A stretch of 64,000 bases of DNA from Diabrotica undecimpunctata (lineage: Eukaryota > Arthropoda > Insecta > Coleoptera > Chrysomelidae): the NCBI RefSeq assembly GCF_040954645.1, contig NC_092808.1:12949883-13013882 (forward strand), in the 5' to 3' direction. Below, piece after piece: positions 54,838 through 64,000 of this stretch (its first letter is position 1; every line of letters starts with the position of its first letter). A program made the position numbers and the translations under genes. A model generated the notes under the pieces. It saw nothing but the letters and a program-made list of their open reading frames with translations, was not told the origin of the DNA and did not search any database.

Positions 54838-56342
54838 CACTGCGCGTCACGAAAAAGAGGCCACCTAGAACTTTGTAAGAATTTTTCAATAACTTTAAGT
54901 TTATACAATTTATTCTATTGTAACTAAATTTCCACAATGCAGAAACACTTTTAGCGTCTTTTAGGCACCAACAAACGGCGCCGACAGGTCAATTAAGGGT
55001 AATAAGTTTGCAGAATTGATATCAGTTTTACGACTTCGGATAATGCACGTGTTTTTTGTACCTTATTTTTCTTGGAAAATGGCTATTCTGTTTTTCAAAA
55101 ACCTTTCACTAGTGTACAGTTGTTCGAAGAGTAAACTTGTGCAATTTTTAAATTTAAAACTATGGCTGAGAAAATTCCTAGATCTGTTCAAATTGTTACT
55201 TTGATTAATAATGGAATGAGTCAAAGAGAAGTGACCAGACAACAGCTTGGAGTCAGTCGTTGTATGGTCCAAAAAATTTACCAACGATTCGTACAGACTG
55301 GATCTCACGAACGACGACCAGGATCAGGCCCAGAAGAATCATGACAGCCAGAGAAGACCGTTCTTTACAACGCACTTCTTTGCAAAATCGGTTCTTTACG
55401 GCTATATCAATCCAAAACCGTTTTCAAAATGCTCACGGGTGGACTTTAAGCACTTCTACCATGAGAAGAAGGTTGAGGGAATTTGGTCTAAGGGCTCGCT
55501 GTCCAGCAACAGGACCTTTATTAACAGCAGCACATCGACAACGCCGACTACAGTTTGCTAGAGACCACGAGCATTAGACGATAGAAGATTGGAAAAATGT
55601 TTTGTTTAGTGATGAGCCAGGATGGTTCTTTATGGCTCAGATGGTCGCATCAAAACATACAGAAGACGTGGGGAACGACACGCTGCTTGTGTTCGACGAG
55701 TACGTGTTGCTTTTGGAGGAGGTTCGGTAATGTTTTGGGCAGGCATTTCATTCGGGGGCCGTACTGATCTCGTATTTATTGATAGATTAGCATTGAAAGC
55801 ACACAGATACATTACCGAAATTCTAGACGAGCATGTAATGCCTTTTGCTGGGTTGGTCGGCGAAAACTTTATTTTTATGCAAGACAACGCGCAGCCACAC
55901 GTAGCCAGGATGAAACGCAATAATCTGGAAACTGTCGGTGTGCCAAAAATGAACTGGCCGGCTCAAAGTCCAGATTTGAACCCGATTGAACATGTTTGGG
56001 ACCAACTCAAACGAAGGGTAAAAAACAGAATACCTGCAGAATTTGATCAATTCAATGCCAAATCGAATGAGGAGTGTAATTCACAATAGAGGTGGTTAAT
56101 GGTTAATACATAGTATTAATAAGCACGACTTAATTGTATTTTTTTTTTATTTTTCAATAAAATCATTATTTTGGAAGAAGTTATTGTTTGACATTTGTTA
56201 TATAAAAAATGATTGCATACTGCTTTAGAACATATTCTTAGACATTACACAAACATCTATAGACAATCACTTTGGGGTATGATTCTTAAAAATTAAAAAA
56301 TGGCAAAAATTGTAGGTGGCCTCTTTTTCGTGACCCTCAGTG
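54838..56342 (+). mobile_element. Tc1-like element (1505 bp), nearly full length, in the PLE
   Basis: The 30-bp ends start CACTGCGCGTCACGAAAAAG and, reversed from the right, CACTGAGGGTCACGAAAAAG, with two mismatches, and TA on both sides (54836-54837 and 56343-56344). The transposase reading begins at 55162 (MAEKIPRSVQIVTLINNGMS, HTH QREVTRQQLGVSRCMVQKIY). It continues in other frames with [30 protein letters not shown] (first D), and the frame 55622-56089 with [34 protein letters not shown] (second D) and [20 protein letters not shown] (Glu). The spacing is D-34-E, the classic Tc1 value. About three frameshifts disable it. Confidence 0.9.
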
Positions 56343-56456
56343 TAGATCACTTGAAAAAGACACTCGGCCGAAACTGCTGTAGTGATAAGAAGTTATATTA
56401 AATTTTGTGAAAGTGTTTGTGAAAACAAAAGATTTCAGTGTTTTATTATTAGATAA

Positions 56457-57215
56457 ATGAATTTCCATCACTTAAAAAATTAAAAGTTCAGTTCCAGTTT
56501 TTTACTAAGCATTTACAGTATAGTCCTCGTAAATTAAGTAAATGTTTGTTTAGAGTTTACAGCTTGTTAAAAATATGAAATTGCCGCCTTACAATTGTGT
56601 TTAGAACACACTAGTCTAAGGTATGCCTACACGCTTAGCCTTCAAAATGAACGTAAATGGAGTTAATTTTTGTCTTAATCAGTTTATAGCACAAAGTTCA
56701 ACACATTAGTTGCCAGACAACGACAAGATTAATTATTAAATTGAAATTTGCATTAACCACTACACATATGCGGTAGACATTATGACGTATGCTCGCCACC
56801 TGACAGATCCAGACACTTGTTCGAAGATGTGAAACAAATTGAATGAATTATCTTATTTTTTTATTAGGTTTATTTACTTAACAGAATATTTTACAGAAAT
56901 TACTGTTATATGTACGAATATACAGATGTACACAAAATTAAAAAAGATGGTTAGTTGAAAAACCAACCAACGATTTTTTTAGATAAAAAAAACCCACCAA
57001 GGAGTGACGAAAGGTCCTTTGCCTTTCTTCACCGCTTCAACATGTACATTGACAACTTTCTTATAAACTGGAAATCGGTAGAGTACCATAGTATACGATT
57101 CAATCGACATACTCACGTAAATCCACCAGAATTGTAAAATACAAAAAAAATAGTGCAAGAAACAGAAGATTGAGCAAAGTTATGAATACGATAGTGACAT
57201 AGACGATAATATTCA
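56457..57215. other. AT-rich interval, nothing recognised
   Basis: No supported feature. Confidence 0.45.
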
Positions 57216-57217
57216 TA

Positions 57218-57338
57218 TACGAGGTTTGTGTTTTTAGTTTTGCATATAGCCATAAAGACAAAAAATATATAGGCTTAAAGTACTTTATTACTTTTCAAAA
57301 TATATCCCACCAAGATCGATACACTTTTGCATACGTCA
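57218..57338 (-). mobile_element. Mariner 3' end scrap
   Basis: The minus-strand reading RMQKCIDLGGIYFEK then a stop is a typical mariner C-terminus. It is followed by an end read inward as TACGAGGTTTGTGTTTTTAG. It abuts the Tc1-like fragment that follows. Confidence 0.55.
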
Positions 57339-57748
57339 AACCAATTGGTAAAACAGTTATTCCAGTCACGGAAGCTCTATTAATAGCAGATCATCGGAGG
57401 CAACGTTTACACTTAAACGTTTTAATTCGGGGGTTAAAGAATGGGGTGCGGTGCTCTTCACAGATGAATCAAGATTTAACAGATAATCATCGGCCTAGGC
57501 TTTGGAGAAGAGCTGGTAAAGAAGAGCAAATAACATTGATGGTAACGTTTTACCATGAATGTTATTTTATTCCCAGAGTTCAATTTTGTGGAGATATCAA
57601 ACATTTTCCTAGAGGCTCATTTAGAACTTGTTACAATTCAAGTGGGCAATTTAAATACTGAGAGGTATATTGAATAATGCTTGGAAAATCATAGAATGGC
57701 ATTTGCTTCATTTGTTGGAGAAAACTTTCGTTACATTGCAAGAATAAG

Positions 57749-59337
57749 TAAAAACCATTGAGAATATATATAAAGATAACATAGCTATGGTAAGATGTAA
57801 AGGAAAACTATCGCAACCTATCAAATATGACACTGGCATTAGACAAGGAGATTCCCTGAGCCCATTAACATTTAATCTGATAATGGATGAAATCATAAAG
57901 AAAGTTAAAAAAAGAAGAGGATATAGAATGGGAGAAAAGGAAATGAGGATTGTTGGAGAACAATAATCTCCAACCAAATAATTCTATTTAAAAACAAATA
58001 AAAATATTTCCGCCGCATCGGTTACTTAAATAAATCCCTTGTCTGCATTGACTTATTTCTTAGAATGTTAATCTCCGCCCATATTGACCTTAAACCGGTA
58101 GATCCTTCAAAATGCATAGACAAGTCTTTCGGAGGGGCTAGGGGAAGCCAGTGAATTAGCGATCGTCGTAGGGCTTAGACCTACTTTTCAAGTTTCGGAG
58201 AGTTTTTCTTCACGTTCGCAATCGCAAGTTACGCAATATATCGGGAACCCGTAATGTGAAGTGTTATGGTGTTTTCGTTCGTAAACTGTAATTTTCTAAT
58301 TAGGTTCCTTACGATTAGTTATTCACTCACAGTTTATAAGTTTCTATTTCTTGTCCTTTTTTTTTCAATTACAGTTCTAGCTAAACAAGTTATTGTTTTA
58401 TTTCACTCTATCAATCTATTCAACAGGCCAGACTATCATCACTACTTAATCACATTTAAGAGTCCACTTAAGTTTCTATTACTGAGCATTCGAAGGCTAG
58501 CGGAACAATTGGACTTAGCAAGTACAAACCGCTGAAAGAGACACTGTTAGCAAACAAGCATGTACCTGAAGGGATGTTGAAAACCGGCATCCCTCCAAGA
58601 ATAATATGCTACGCCGACGACGCCATAATAACAGCCGAAAATGAAGATGACCTACAAAGATCAATTAAAGAATTCGAAGATACGGCGTTCATATACAACA
58701 TGGAGATCTCAACAGAGAAAACTAAAGCGATAGTGATATCAGCGGAACCGAGAAGATGTAAACTAGTCGTAAATAACAAAATAATAGAACAAGTGATGGA
58801 AACTGAATACTTGGGAATAAAACTGTCAAGCTACGGAAAAGTGGAAGAAGTACAAAAACAAGTGAACATGGCAAACAGAGCAGCAGGACGCCTCAACAAC
58901 ACAATCTGGAGAAACCAATACATCACAACGGAAACGAAAACCAGGATATATAAATCAACAATAAGACCGATAATGACGTACACAGCGGAAACAAGAGCAG
59001 ATACGGCGAAAACACAAAGACTACTGGAAACAACAGAAATGAAAGTCTTACGAAAAATAACAAACCAAACTCTAAGAGACAGAGTAAGAAGTGAGGAAAT
59101 ACGAGAGAGATGTGGTATAGAGGAAATAAACGCGTGGACCAAAAGAAGAAAAGTGTAATGGAATCGAAACATCGAAATAATGACAGAAAATAAAATAGTA
59201 CGAATAGCAAGAGACAAATCGCCAAATGGAAGAAGATCATTGGGACGACCGAGGAAAAGATGGTCAGACAACGTCAATTGAGGCTAAAAACCGAAGTAAA
59301 ACAGGCATTTTGCCTATTTATAAAGTAGGAAGAAGAA
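57749..59337 (+). mobile_element. RTE-like LINE in the Tc1 gene, itself holding a solo LTR
   Basis: GCAAGAATAAG flanks it (57738-57748 and 59338-59348). It begins within the reverse transcriptase: KTIENIYKDNIAMVRCKGKL, YDTGIRQGDSLSPLTFNLIM (motif B), RGYRMGEKEMRI. After the LTR come ICYADDAIITAENEDDLQ (YADD) and the frame 58574-59158 with MEISTEKTKAIVISAEPRRC, EYLGIKLSSYGKVEE, RIYKSTIRPIMTYTAETRAD. The C-terminus follows in another frame (VRIARDKSPNGRRSLGRPRK) and a (GAA)n tail. It is 5' truncated but well preserved otherwise. Confidence 0.9.
57951..58597. mobile_element. Solo LTR (647 bp) inside the LINE reverse transcriptase
   Basis: It starts TGTTGGAGAACAATAATCTC and ends GGCATCCCTCCA (TG...CA), between AGGAT (57946-57950) and AGAAT (58598-58602), a 5-bp duplication with one change. 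Excising it with one duplication restores the LINE reading EMR-IICYADD in frame. Orientation is not certain. Confidence 0.75.
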
Positions 59338-59590
59338 GCAAGAATAAGACGGGATTACTTAGATGAAATTTTATTACCATGGCCACCAGGGAGTTCAGAC
59401 TTAAATCCAATAGAGCATGCATGGGATATTCCGGGACCTGTTCGACGTAACTGTGTTTCAAATGATTAATGACTTGGAGCAAGCAGTTCGTGACGAATGG
59501 GAGCAAAATTCCTCAGGAAGAATTTGCTGCCTTAATTTGTATTATGCCTGATCAAATGGGAGCCGTAATTAGGACTCGTTGAGGTAATAC

Positions 59591-60379
59591 ACTCTACTAA
59601 ATATAGTTTTTCATTAAAAAATGTTTAAAAAAAAAAGAATTTTTGTTTTTCTTTGCAGATTTTCAAACTTCTTGAACTTTTTATTATTTTTGTTTGGTAA
59701 ATTTTTGATTTTTAATAAATTATTTTTTTAAATTTTGTTTATTATTAAATTCTTAAACTTAAACTGCTTGAATCGCCAGTTTTTAGGAAAAATCTAGGTA
59801 TCCGGTTAATTTTGCACTCCAGTGTAGTATGAACTATTGTATTACAACAGTATTGTGATCAAATACTGTCTCATCCTCGTACAAGCCTAGTAAAATAATG
59901 TCGTGTGCTGTTGCAGCACACTGGACTGGCTTATAGATTTCCAATTATAAATTAATTCTTTTGCCCATCGACAAAAGAAATAATTGTTGTGTTATTTCAA
60001 TTCGATGATGCATATTCGTTACGATTTAGTGTATTTATGCCGAATTTTATTTTCTCTGTAACAGTTTATATCGTAATTTTCGAAAATGTATCTCTTTTGT
60101 GGTATTTCTTAAGACATACTTGGTTTCAGTTATAGTGTATGGATGTGGTTTGCCCCCAATCTTCTAGTGTATTATTGAGATTAGTTACAACCGATATTTC
60201 TATAAATTTGAGGTTTCGGCTTTACCACAAACCGTAAATTTTCGATAAAAATATATTTCAGAAAAAATAAAAACAAGAAGTCAATTTTCAGTATTAGAAA
60301 ACGTGGAATTGATATAGAAGAGTAAACACCTTCTCATTTTTCGCAGGTATCTTAGAATACAGACTTCCGAACTTTGACA
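59591..60379. other. AT-rich interval, nothing recognised
   Basis: It probably includes the 3' flank of the Tc1 element; GTATCCGGTTAATTTTGCAC near 59798 may be its terminus. Confidence 0.4.
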
Positions 60380-60399
60380 GTTGGTAGCAGCTATACTGT

Positions 60400-60985
60400 T
60401 GCAGCTATCTGTCAAATTGGCTGTCCTTTTTTTAGTTGTGTTTACCAAATCACCATGGATGGATATAAAATTGTTTTATAGAAATGTCTATTCTGTTCGG
60501 ATAACGTTCAGCGGGCTTCGCCCATTTTACGGCCTTCATAATCGTTCTACAGAGAAGACATGCTATCGCAGTGTGGAGGATAAACGTAAGTCCACTAGTT
60601 TAGTAGTAATCAATCAAACAACACCCGTTCGCCGATGAAACGCGAGATCTGCCGAAAACATCGCTACTGTCCGTGGAGAATGCAGGAGAATCTGAGGTAT
60701 TCTGACCACAACTTGGCAAATTTTGCGTTGTGACTTAAACCTGCACTGTGAGTCGCACTGGTAACTGTAAACGTTTGAATTTGAATGGCATATATGTCGG
60801 GATTATTGGGATACGTGGCAACAGTACGTCTTCACCTTTGAATTTTCCAGTCAAAATTGTTGTTGCCTCGATAACATTGTTCATCAATTTCTTGACTGAG
60901 AGCCGGGTTCCGTTACAAAGCCGTGGTGGATTTATGTTTCGAAGAAGAATTGAGGGTACGCAAATTTTCAATGTAAGAAAATATA
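60400..60985 (+). pseudogene. Mariner-like transposase N-terminal remnant
   Basis: Mixed-frame readings give FYRNVYSVRITFSGLRPFYG, NRSTEKTCYRSVEDK, RSAENIATVRGECRR, and then TTWQILRCDLNLH, the order of the paired HTH domain in the insect mariner-like family with 'RSAENIAAVR ... TLWRILR-x-DLGLH-PY'. Indels break every segment. It ends at the LINE at 61003. Confidence 0.6.
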
Positions 60986-61002
60986 TTTCGAATGAATAGT
61001 TT

Positions 61003-61832
61003 CTTCTTCTTCTACGGCACTACAGCCCAAAATGAGCCTTGGCCTCCTTTATTTTTTGCCTCCACCCTTGTCTGTCTGTGGCTGCTCTTCTCCATACACG
61101 GACTCCTAAAAGTGCTTGTGCGTCGCTGCTTACTGTGTCTTCCCAGCGCTTTCTTGGCTTTCCAACTGGTCTCTTTCCCTGCATTCTGGCGTTCAGTGCT
61201 CGTTTTGGTAGCCTATCCTCTCCCATTCGTATCACATGTCCGGCCCATTGCAATCTTTGTATTCTAATGAAGTCTGACAGGGGTGTTTCCTTATACAGTT
61301 GATAGAGCTCGTTGTTATATGGAAATTCTGAAGGTTCCCCTCACAGGTCCTAGTATTCTCCTCAGTACTTTTCTTTCGAATGTGTCGAGTTTGTTTTTGG
61401 ATGTTTCTTTCAGGACCCATGCTTCGCTGCCATAACATGCTATTGGCCGAATTAAAGTTTTATAGATTCTCATCTTTGTATTTCGGTGGACACTTTTAGA
61501 CCGAAATATATGGGAGAGGGCAAAATAAGCTTTGTTTGCCTGCGTTATCCTTTTTCGTATTTCTCCATCCTCTGCTCCATCGGCATATATTTCTACTCCC
61601 AGGTATGTAAACTTTCCAACCGTTTCAATGTCATCTTCATGCATAATGTTTTGTGGGATTATATTTCTTCTCGTCTGTACCATTATTTTTGTTTTTTCTG
61701 TGTTAATTTCCAGACCTAGCCTTTTCGTTTGTGTTTTTAACTCTGCGTATGCTTCCTGTGCCCCTGTTGATGTTCTACTCATAATATTAATATCATCGGC
61801 GTAGGCAGCCAGTTGAACCGTTTTATTGGTCA
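61003..61832 (-). mobile_element. LINE (830 bp), minus strand, 84 bp from an Xkr exon
   Basis: GAATGAATAGTTT flanks it (60990-61002 and 61833-61845). On the minus strand the readings run AAYADDINIMSRTSTGAQEA (YADD), KRLGLEINTEKTKIMVQTRR, GKFTYLGVEIYADGAEDGEI, TRIYKTLIRP-like MRIYKTLIRPIACYGSEAWV, and, after one frameshift near 61310, the C-terminal MQWAGHVIRMGEDRLPKRAL and GKPRKRWEDTVSSDAQALLG. A (GAA)n tail sits at 61003-61013. It is 5' truncated at the YADD box. The Xkr splice donor lies just beyond the right duplication. Confidence 0.9.
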
Positions 61833-61929
61833 GAATGAATAGTTTACGATTCTCTAAAGGACATACAGACAAACACTCGTTTTTATACATATAGATAAAT
61901 GAGAATAGAATAATTATATTATCACTCAC

Positions 61930-62085
61930 CGGTGACTAAGAAGTGCCACATGAACTGTACGAAGGTTCCCGCCCAGGAAATATTATTTTTGGTTTTCAGC
62001 GCCACCCTCAGAAGTCTTTGGTAAGATGCCATTGCCCAGGCCATGCTCACAAAGGAACTGCCTATAGACAACAGTTGATGGATAA
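61930..62085 (-). CDS. XK-related (Xkr) protein, internal exon
   Basis: The acceptor TTCTTTTTCAG precedes 62085 and the donor GTGAGT follows 61930. The exon is 156 bp: two bases, 51 codons, one base. The protein reads IHQLLSIGSSFVSMAWAMAS, YQRLLRVALKTKNNISWAGT, FVQFMWHFLVT. This is the Xkr core pattern 'S-x-x-x-S-x-x-W-A-x-x-SY-x-R-x-LR ... K-x-x-(I/L)SW-x-G-x-x-x-QF-x-W'. The last base plus TG of the next exon makes Val. It was missed as an ORF because it is short and has no start codon. The upstream exons with the N-terminal half of the gene lie beyond the window. Confidence 0.9.
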
Positions 62086-62271
62086 CTGAAAAAGAATAAA
62101 CGCATTTTAGTTACTTTATATTATAAAAAACTAAGTCAAAAGTTATAAACATTGTTACAAAAGAACATTGTATTTAATAGAATTATAGAGTAAATAAGCC
62201 TTAAAATCTTAGTATTTATGTACAAAAACATGGATGTTCAACAATTCAGATACTACAGGACCATTGTTAAG
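62086..62271 (-). other. Xkr intron upstream of the internal exon
   Basis: It continues to the window edge at 64000. The polypyrimidine tract and AG at 62087-62086 are visible. No further Xkr exon was found up to 64000. Confidence 0.7.
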
Positions 62272-62430
62272 TTGCATGTTCCTGGAAGGTGTAAGGACAG
62301 AAGACCGAAGACCTGGTACGAGAATCTTACGACATAACATCTATAAAACGGATTGATATTGGATTGAATTAGAAGAAAAAATGGTATAATGGAGACAGGC
62401 CCTTGAAGAAAAAGGTGTAAAACCTAGTGG
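62272..62430 (+). mobile_element. LINE C-terminal scrap
   Basis: The reading GRCKDRRPKTWYENLTT followed in shifted frames by IYKTDWYWIELEEKM and WRQALEEKGVKP resembles the C-terminal end of an RTE-like ORF2 ('RPK-x-W-x-x-x-L ... WR-x-x-L'). Confidence 0.45.
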
Positions 62431-62587
62431 AACAAAAACAGAATGTCTAGAATGCTCATTTGAAAATTGCATTACTATTCATGTATGGATGGACAAAATT
62501 GACGGAAACAAGTGTCTTATGATATGAAAGACAAATCCAAATGAAACCAAAAGGTAAATTTTGTAAGACTCTCGTAAAACCATCTAC

Positions 62588-62678
62588 GGTGGAAAGCAAT
62601 GAATATTGAGCAATTAAAATTACAGTTTTGGCCGGTGGAAAGCAATGAATATTGAGCAATTAAAATTACAGTTTTGGC
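62588..62678. repeat. Recent 46-bp-period tandem duplication
   Basis: Two identical 45-bp copies (62588-62632 and 62634-62678), each starting GGTGGAAAGCAATGAATATT. Confidence 0.95.
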
Positions 62679-62929
62679 GATGACGAGTTTCTAAAAAAAT
62701 CGCCCTACTTACTTGGGTTATAACTTCTGTTTTAGAACCAGTTGGAGGGGTTTTAGCCATTAAAACGCCACGGTTGCCTAATGCGTATTGGCTAGTTGGC
62801 TTGTATGTGAAGGGAGGAGAGGATGCAGAGTTTTTGGACATGGTTTCCCCGGGGATGGGTGGTTGGGGAAATCCATGAGGTCGCGTGGGCAGGTTTGCTA
62901 TTCCTGTAGTAGATCTATCCTCTACCGCT

Positions 62930-63600
62930 CAGGTTTCGGTAACAATGATCATATTATAACGTTAAAAACTTTAATAGGGAAAACCAAAGAATACAACGGG
63001 ATACTAGTACTAGTTTTTGTTGATTTCCAAAAGGCTTTCGATAGGATAAAATCGAAAGGAATAATCAGGCATCTAACCCAGTGCTGGATAAAAATCAACA
63101 GCAGGTGTGCAACTCTATGAAAAAACTAACAAGTTCCCTTTGGAAAGAGGTGATAATGAAGGATACACGATGTCACGTAAGTTCTTCTTGGCAGTTATGG
63201 AGTATGTTTGAAAAAAACTCAATTGGTACAAAACCAGGATAAATATCAGGATAAGGAGTAGGAGATGAAGAAGAGAATGATGATAATAATACAGTTCTTA
63301 AATTATTTCCCCAATTTATTATTATACGTTAATTTCAAATCATCTTTAAGCCGCTATAGAAACATAGACTAAATTTAAGTCTGTTAATGCTAAATGCTAA
63401 TTGTATGCGGAAACGTAGAAGGACGTAGAGGCAGAGGACGCTCACCTATCCGATGGTCAGATCAAGTACAGAAAGCCACTGGAGAGACGTTTTCCGAGTC
63501 CATGAGAGCAGCCCAAAATCGCAAGAGATGGAGAGAATTGACAGCCCGCATTGTAGGAAATCACGATCCTCAGCAATGAGGAAACGACAAGAGAGAGAGA
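62930..63600 (+). mobile_element. RTE-like LINE fragment with internal deletion
   Basis: The reading FGNNDHIITLKTLIGKTKEY with LVLVFVDFQKAFDRIKSKGI is reverse transcriptase motif A. After a frame change LYEKTNKFPLERG and KFFLAVMEYV come from motif B. About 150 bp of other sequence follows, then the C-terminal GRRGRGRSPIRWSDQVQKAT and ESMRAAQNRKRWRELTARIV (63394-63579), with a GAGAGAGAGA tail. YADD and the thumb are lost. Confidence 0.8.
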
Positions 63601-64000
63601 ATGCTAAATGGCACCTGCAGTTCCTTTAGATAGTGTATTTTTATTGCAGAAAAAAAGTTTTAAGTTGCCTTAGGTGATCAAAGTATAACCTACCCCAAAT
63701 GAATTCATTTCGATATATACGCCTGACGAAAATTACTTTATACACTTGTTTACATTTTAATTGTTATTTTTATCTTGTATATTTATTAATAAACACCAAA
63801 AATAAATATTGTAAAATTGATATTATCTTTAAAGTAATCATTACTAATATACCGAACCCACCGGTATTTACTTTTCTGTTTGATAAAATGCCACAGGCTC
63901 GGTAACTTCTGTACAACGCTTGTACGATGCTTTAGAATTTAGCGAAATCAAAATTAGGATTTTTTTTGCATTAGAGAGGATTCCCACACACTTTTTTTTA
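63601..64000. other. AT-rich end of window, nothing recognised
   Basis: No supported feature. Confidence 0.5.

Larger units (their letters stand above)
53525..56456 (+). mobile_element. Penelope-like element copy 2, carrying two Tc1/mariner insertions
   Basis: Three pieces align in order with PLE copy 1: 53525-53756 (linker region), 54481-54835 (GIY-YIG: TYIGQTGRTFNNRIAEHKRA in the preserved frame, then YALHLLGHKDSFNDQFQILH and LSLLESMEINKLKNTDIILN) and 56345-56456 (3' noncoding end with GACACTCGGCCGAAACTGC). The gaps are exactly the two TA-flanked transposons listed below. The GIY-YIG part is better preserved here than in copy 1. No reverse transcriptase is present. Confidence 0.85.
57361..59590 (+). 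pseudogene. Tc1-like transposase pseudogene split by a LINE
   Basis: Before the LINE the readings are LLIADHRRQRLHLNVLIRGL, WGAVLFTDESRFN (first D), DNHRPRLWRRAGKEEQ, RVQFCG and FVGENFRYIARI. After 59338 they are PPGSSDLNPIEHAWDI (Glu), VRRNCVSND, QAVRDEWEQIPQEEFAALIC and IMPDQMGAVIRTR before the stop at about 59581. The second catalytic D region sits at the break and is missing. Several frameshifts are present. Confidence 0.8.
16047..61929 (-). other. Giant Xkr intron (about 45.9 kb), filled with transposons
   Basis: The donor GTGAGT starts at 61929 and the acceptor AG lies at 16048-16047, both on the minus strand, and the flanking exon codons join in phase 1. Every large feature between these points is a transposable element or its relic, except the LC8 exon copy at 49078-49220. 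Confidence 0.85.

Noticed and set aside
58831..59277. 148-codon minus-strand open frame
   Set aside because: Antisense of the LINE at 57749-59337, where YADD and RRCKLVV motifs support the plus strand.
62620..62841. Possible upstream Xkr exon on the minus strand
   Set aside because: The translation does not resemble Xkr and partly covers the 46-bp tandem duplication; no proper acceptor/donor pair in phase.

Overview
The window looks like intronic DNA of an insect with a large, repeat-rich, AT-rich genome. The reasons are an XK-related (Xkr) gene with canonical GT-AG exons on the minus strand, very dense Tc1/mariner, piggyBac, pogo, Penelope-like and APE-type LINE remnants, and short-repeat (GAA)n or (AGT)n LINE tails. 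A leaf-beetle-like genome would fit, but the sequence alone does not fix the species.

Host gene: three consecutive exons of an Xkr membrane protein lie on the minus strand at 61930-62085, 15844-16046 and 10923-11192 (the last with the stop codon). Codons and splice phases join exactly (phase 1, then phase 0). The two introns are about 45.9 kb and 4.65 kb, so almost everything between 10.9 and 62.1 kb is intron filled by transposons. A short exon-shaped, frameshifted piece of the dynein light chain LC8 gene sits at 49078-49220, and a tRNA-Lys(CTT)-like sequence at 5854-5926.

Mobile DNA, left to right. 0-10.9 kb (downstream of the Xkr gene): piggyBac 3' end with TTAA, mariner remnants, LINE 3' ends, a 0.6-kb fold-back insertion. 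11-15.8 kb (last intron): a Tigger/pogo element inserted into a mariner gene. 16-22.5 kb: a LINE with RNase H, a 2.6-kb transposon with unusually wide DDE spacing, a Penelope-like element (PLE). 23-38 kb: many APE-type LINEs, several nested, and a solo LTR. 38-43.7 kb: two more wide-spacing DDE transposase genes, one intact and one broken by a fold-back insert, plus a hAT-like MITE. 44-49 kb: a LINE split by a 3.1-kb element with about 715-bp inverted repeats. 50-52.7 kb: an intact 465-codon wide-spacing DDE transposase and a MITE. 53-56.5 kb: a PLE carrying two Tc1/mariner insertions. 57-59.6 kb: Tc1 containing a LINE containing a solo LTR. 60-61.8 kb: mariner and LINE pieces next to the Xkr exon.

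Most elements are dead. The best-preserved reading frames are the DDE transposases at 38308-39648 (-) and 50903-52297 (+), and the reverse transcriptase at 31179-32926 (one stop). The most unusual material is the four-copy, multi-lineage set of IS630/Tc1/mariner-like transposases with a D-to-E spacing of 82-91 residues, the two fold-back inserts with 13-14 bp target duplications and a shared flank motif, and the 3.1-kb TA-flanked element with long inverted repeats and an unrecognised acidic-tailed ORF. Target-site duplications and restored reading frames give a relative insertion order at many loci.
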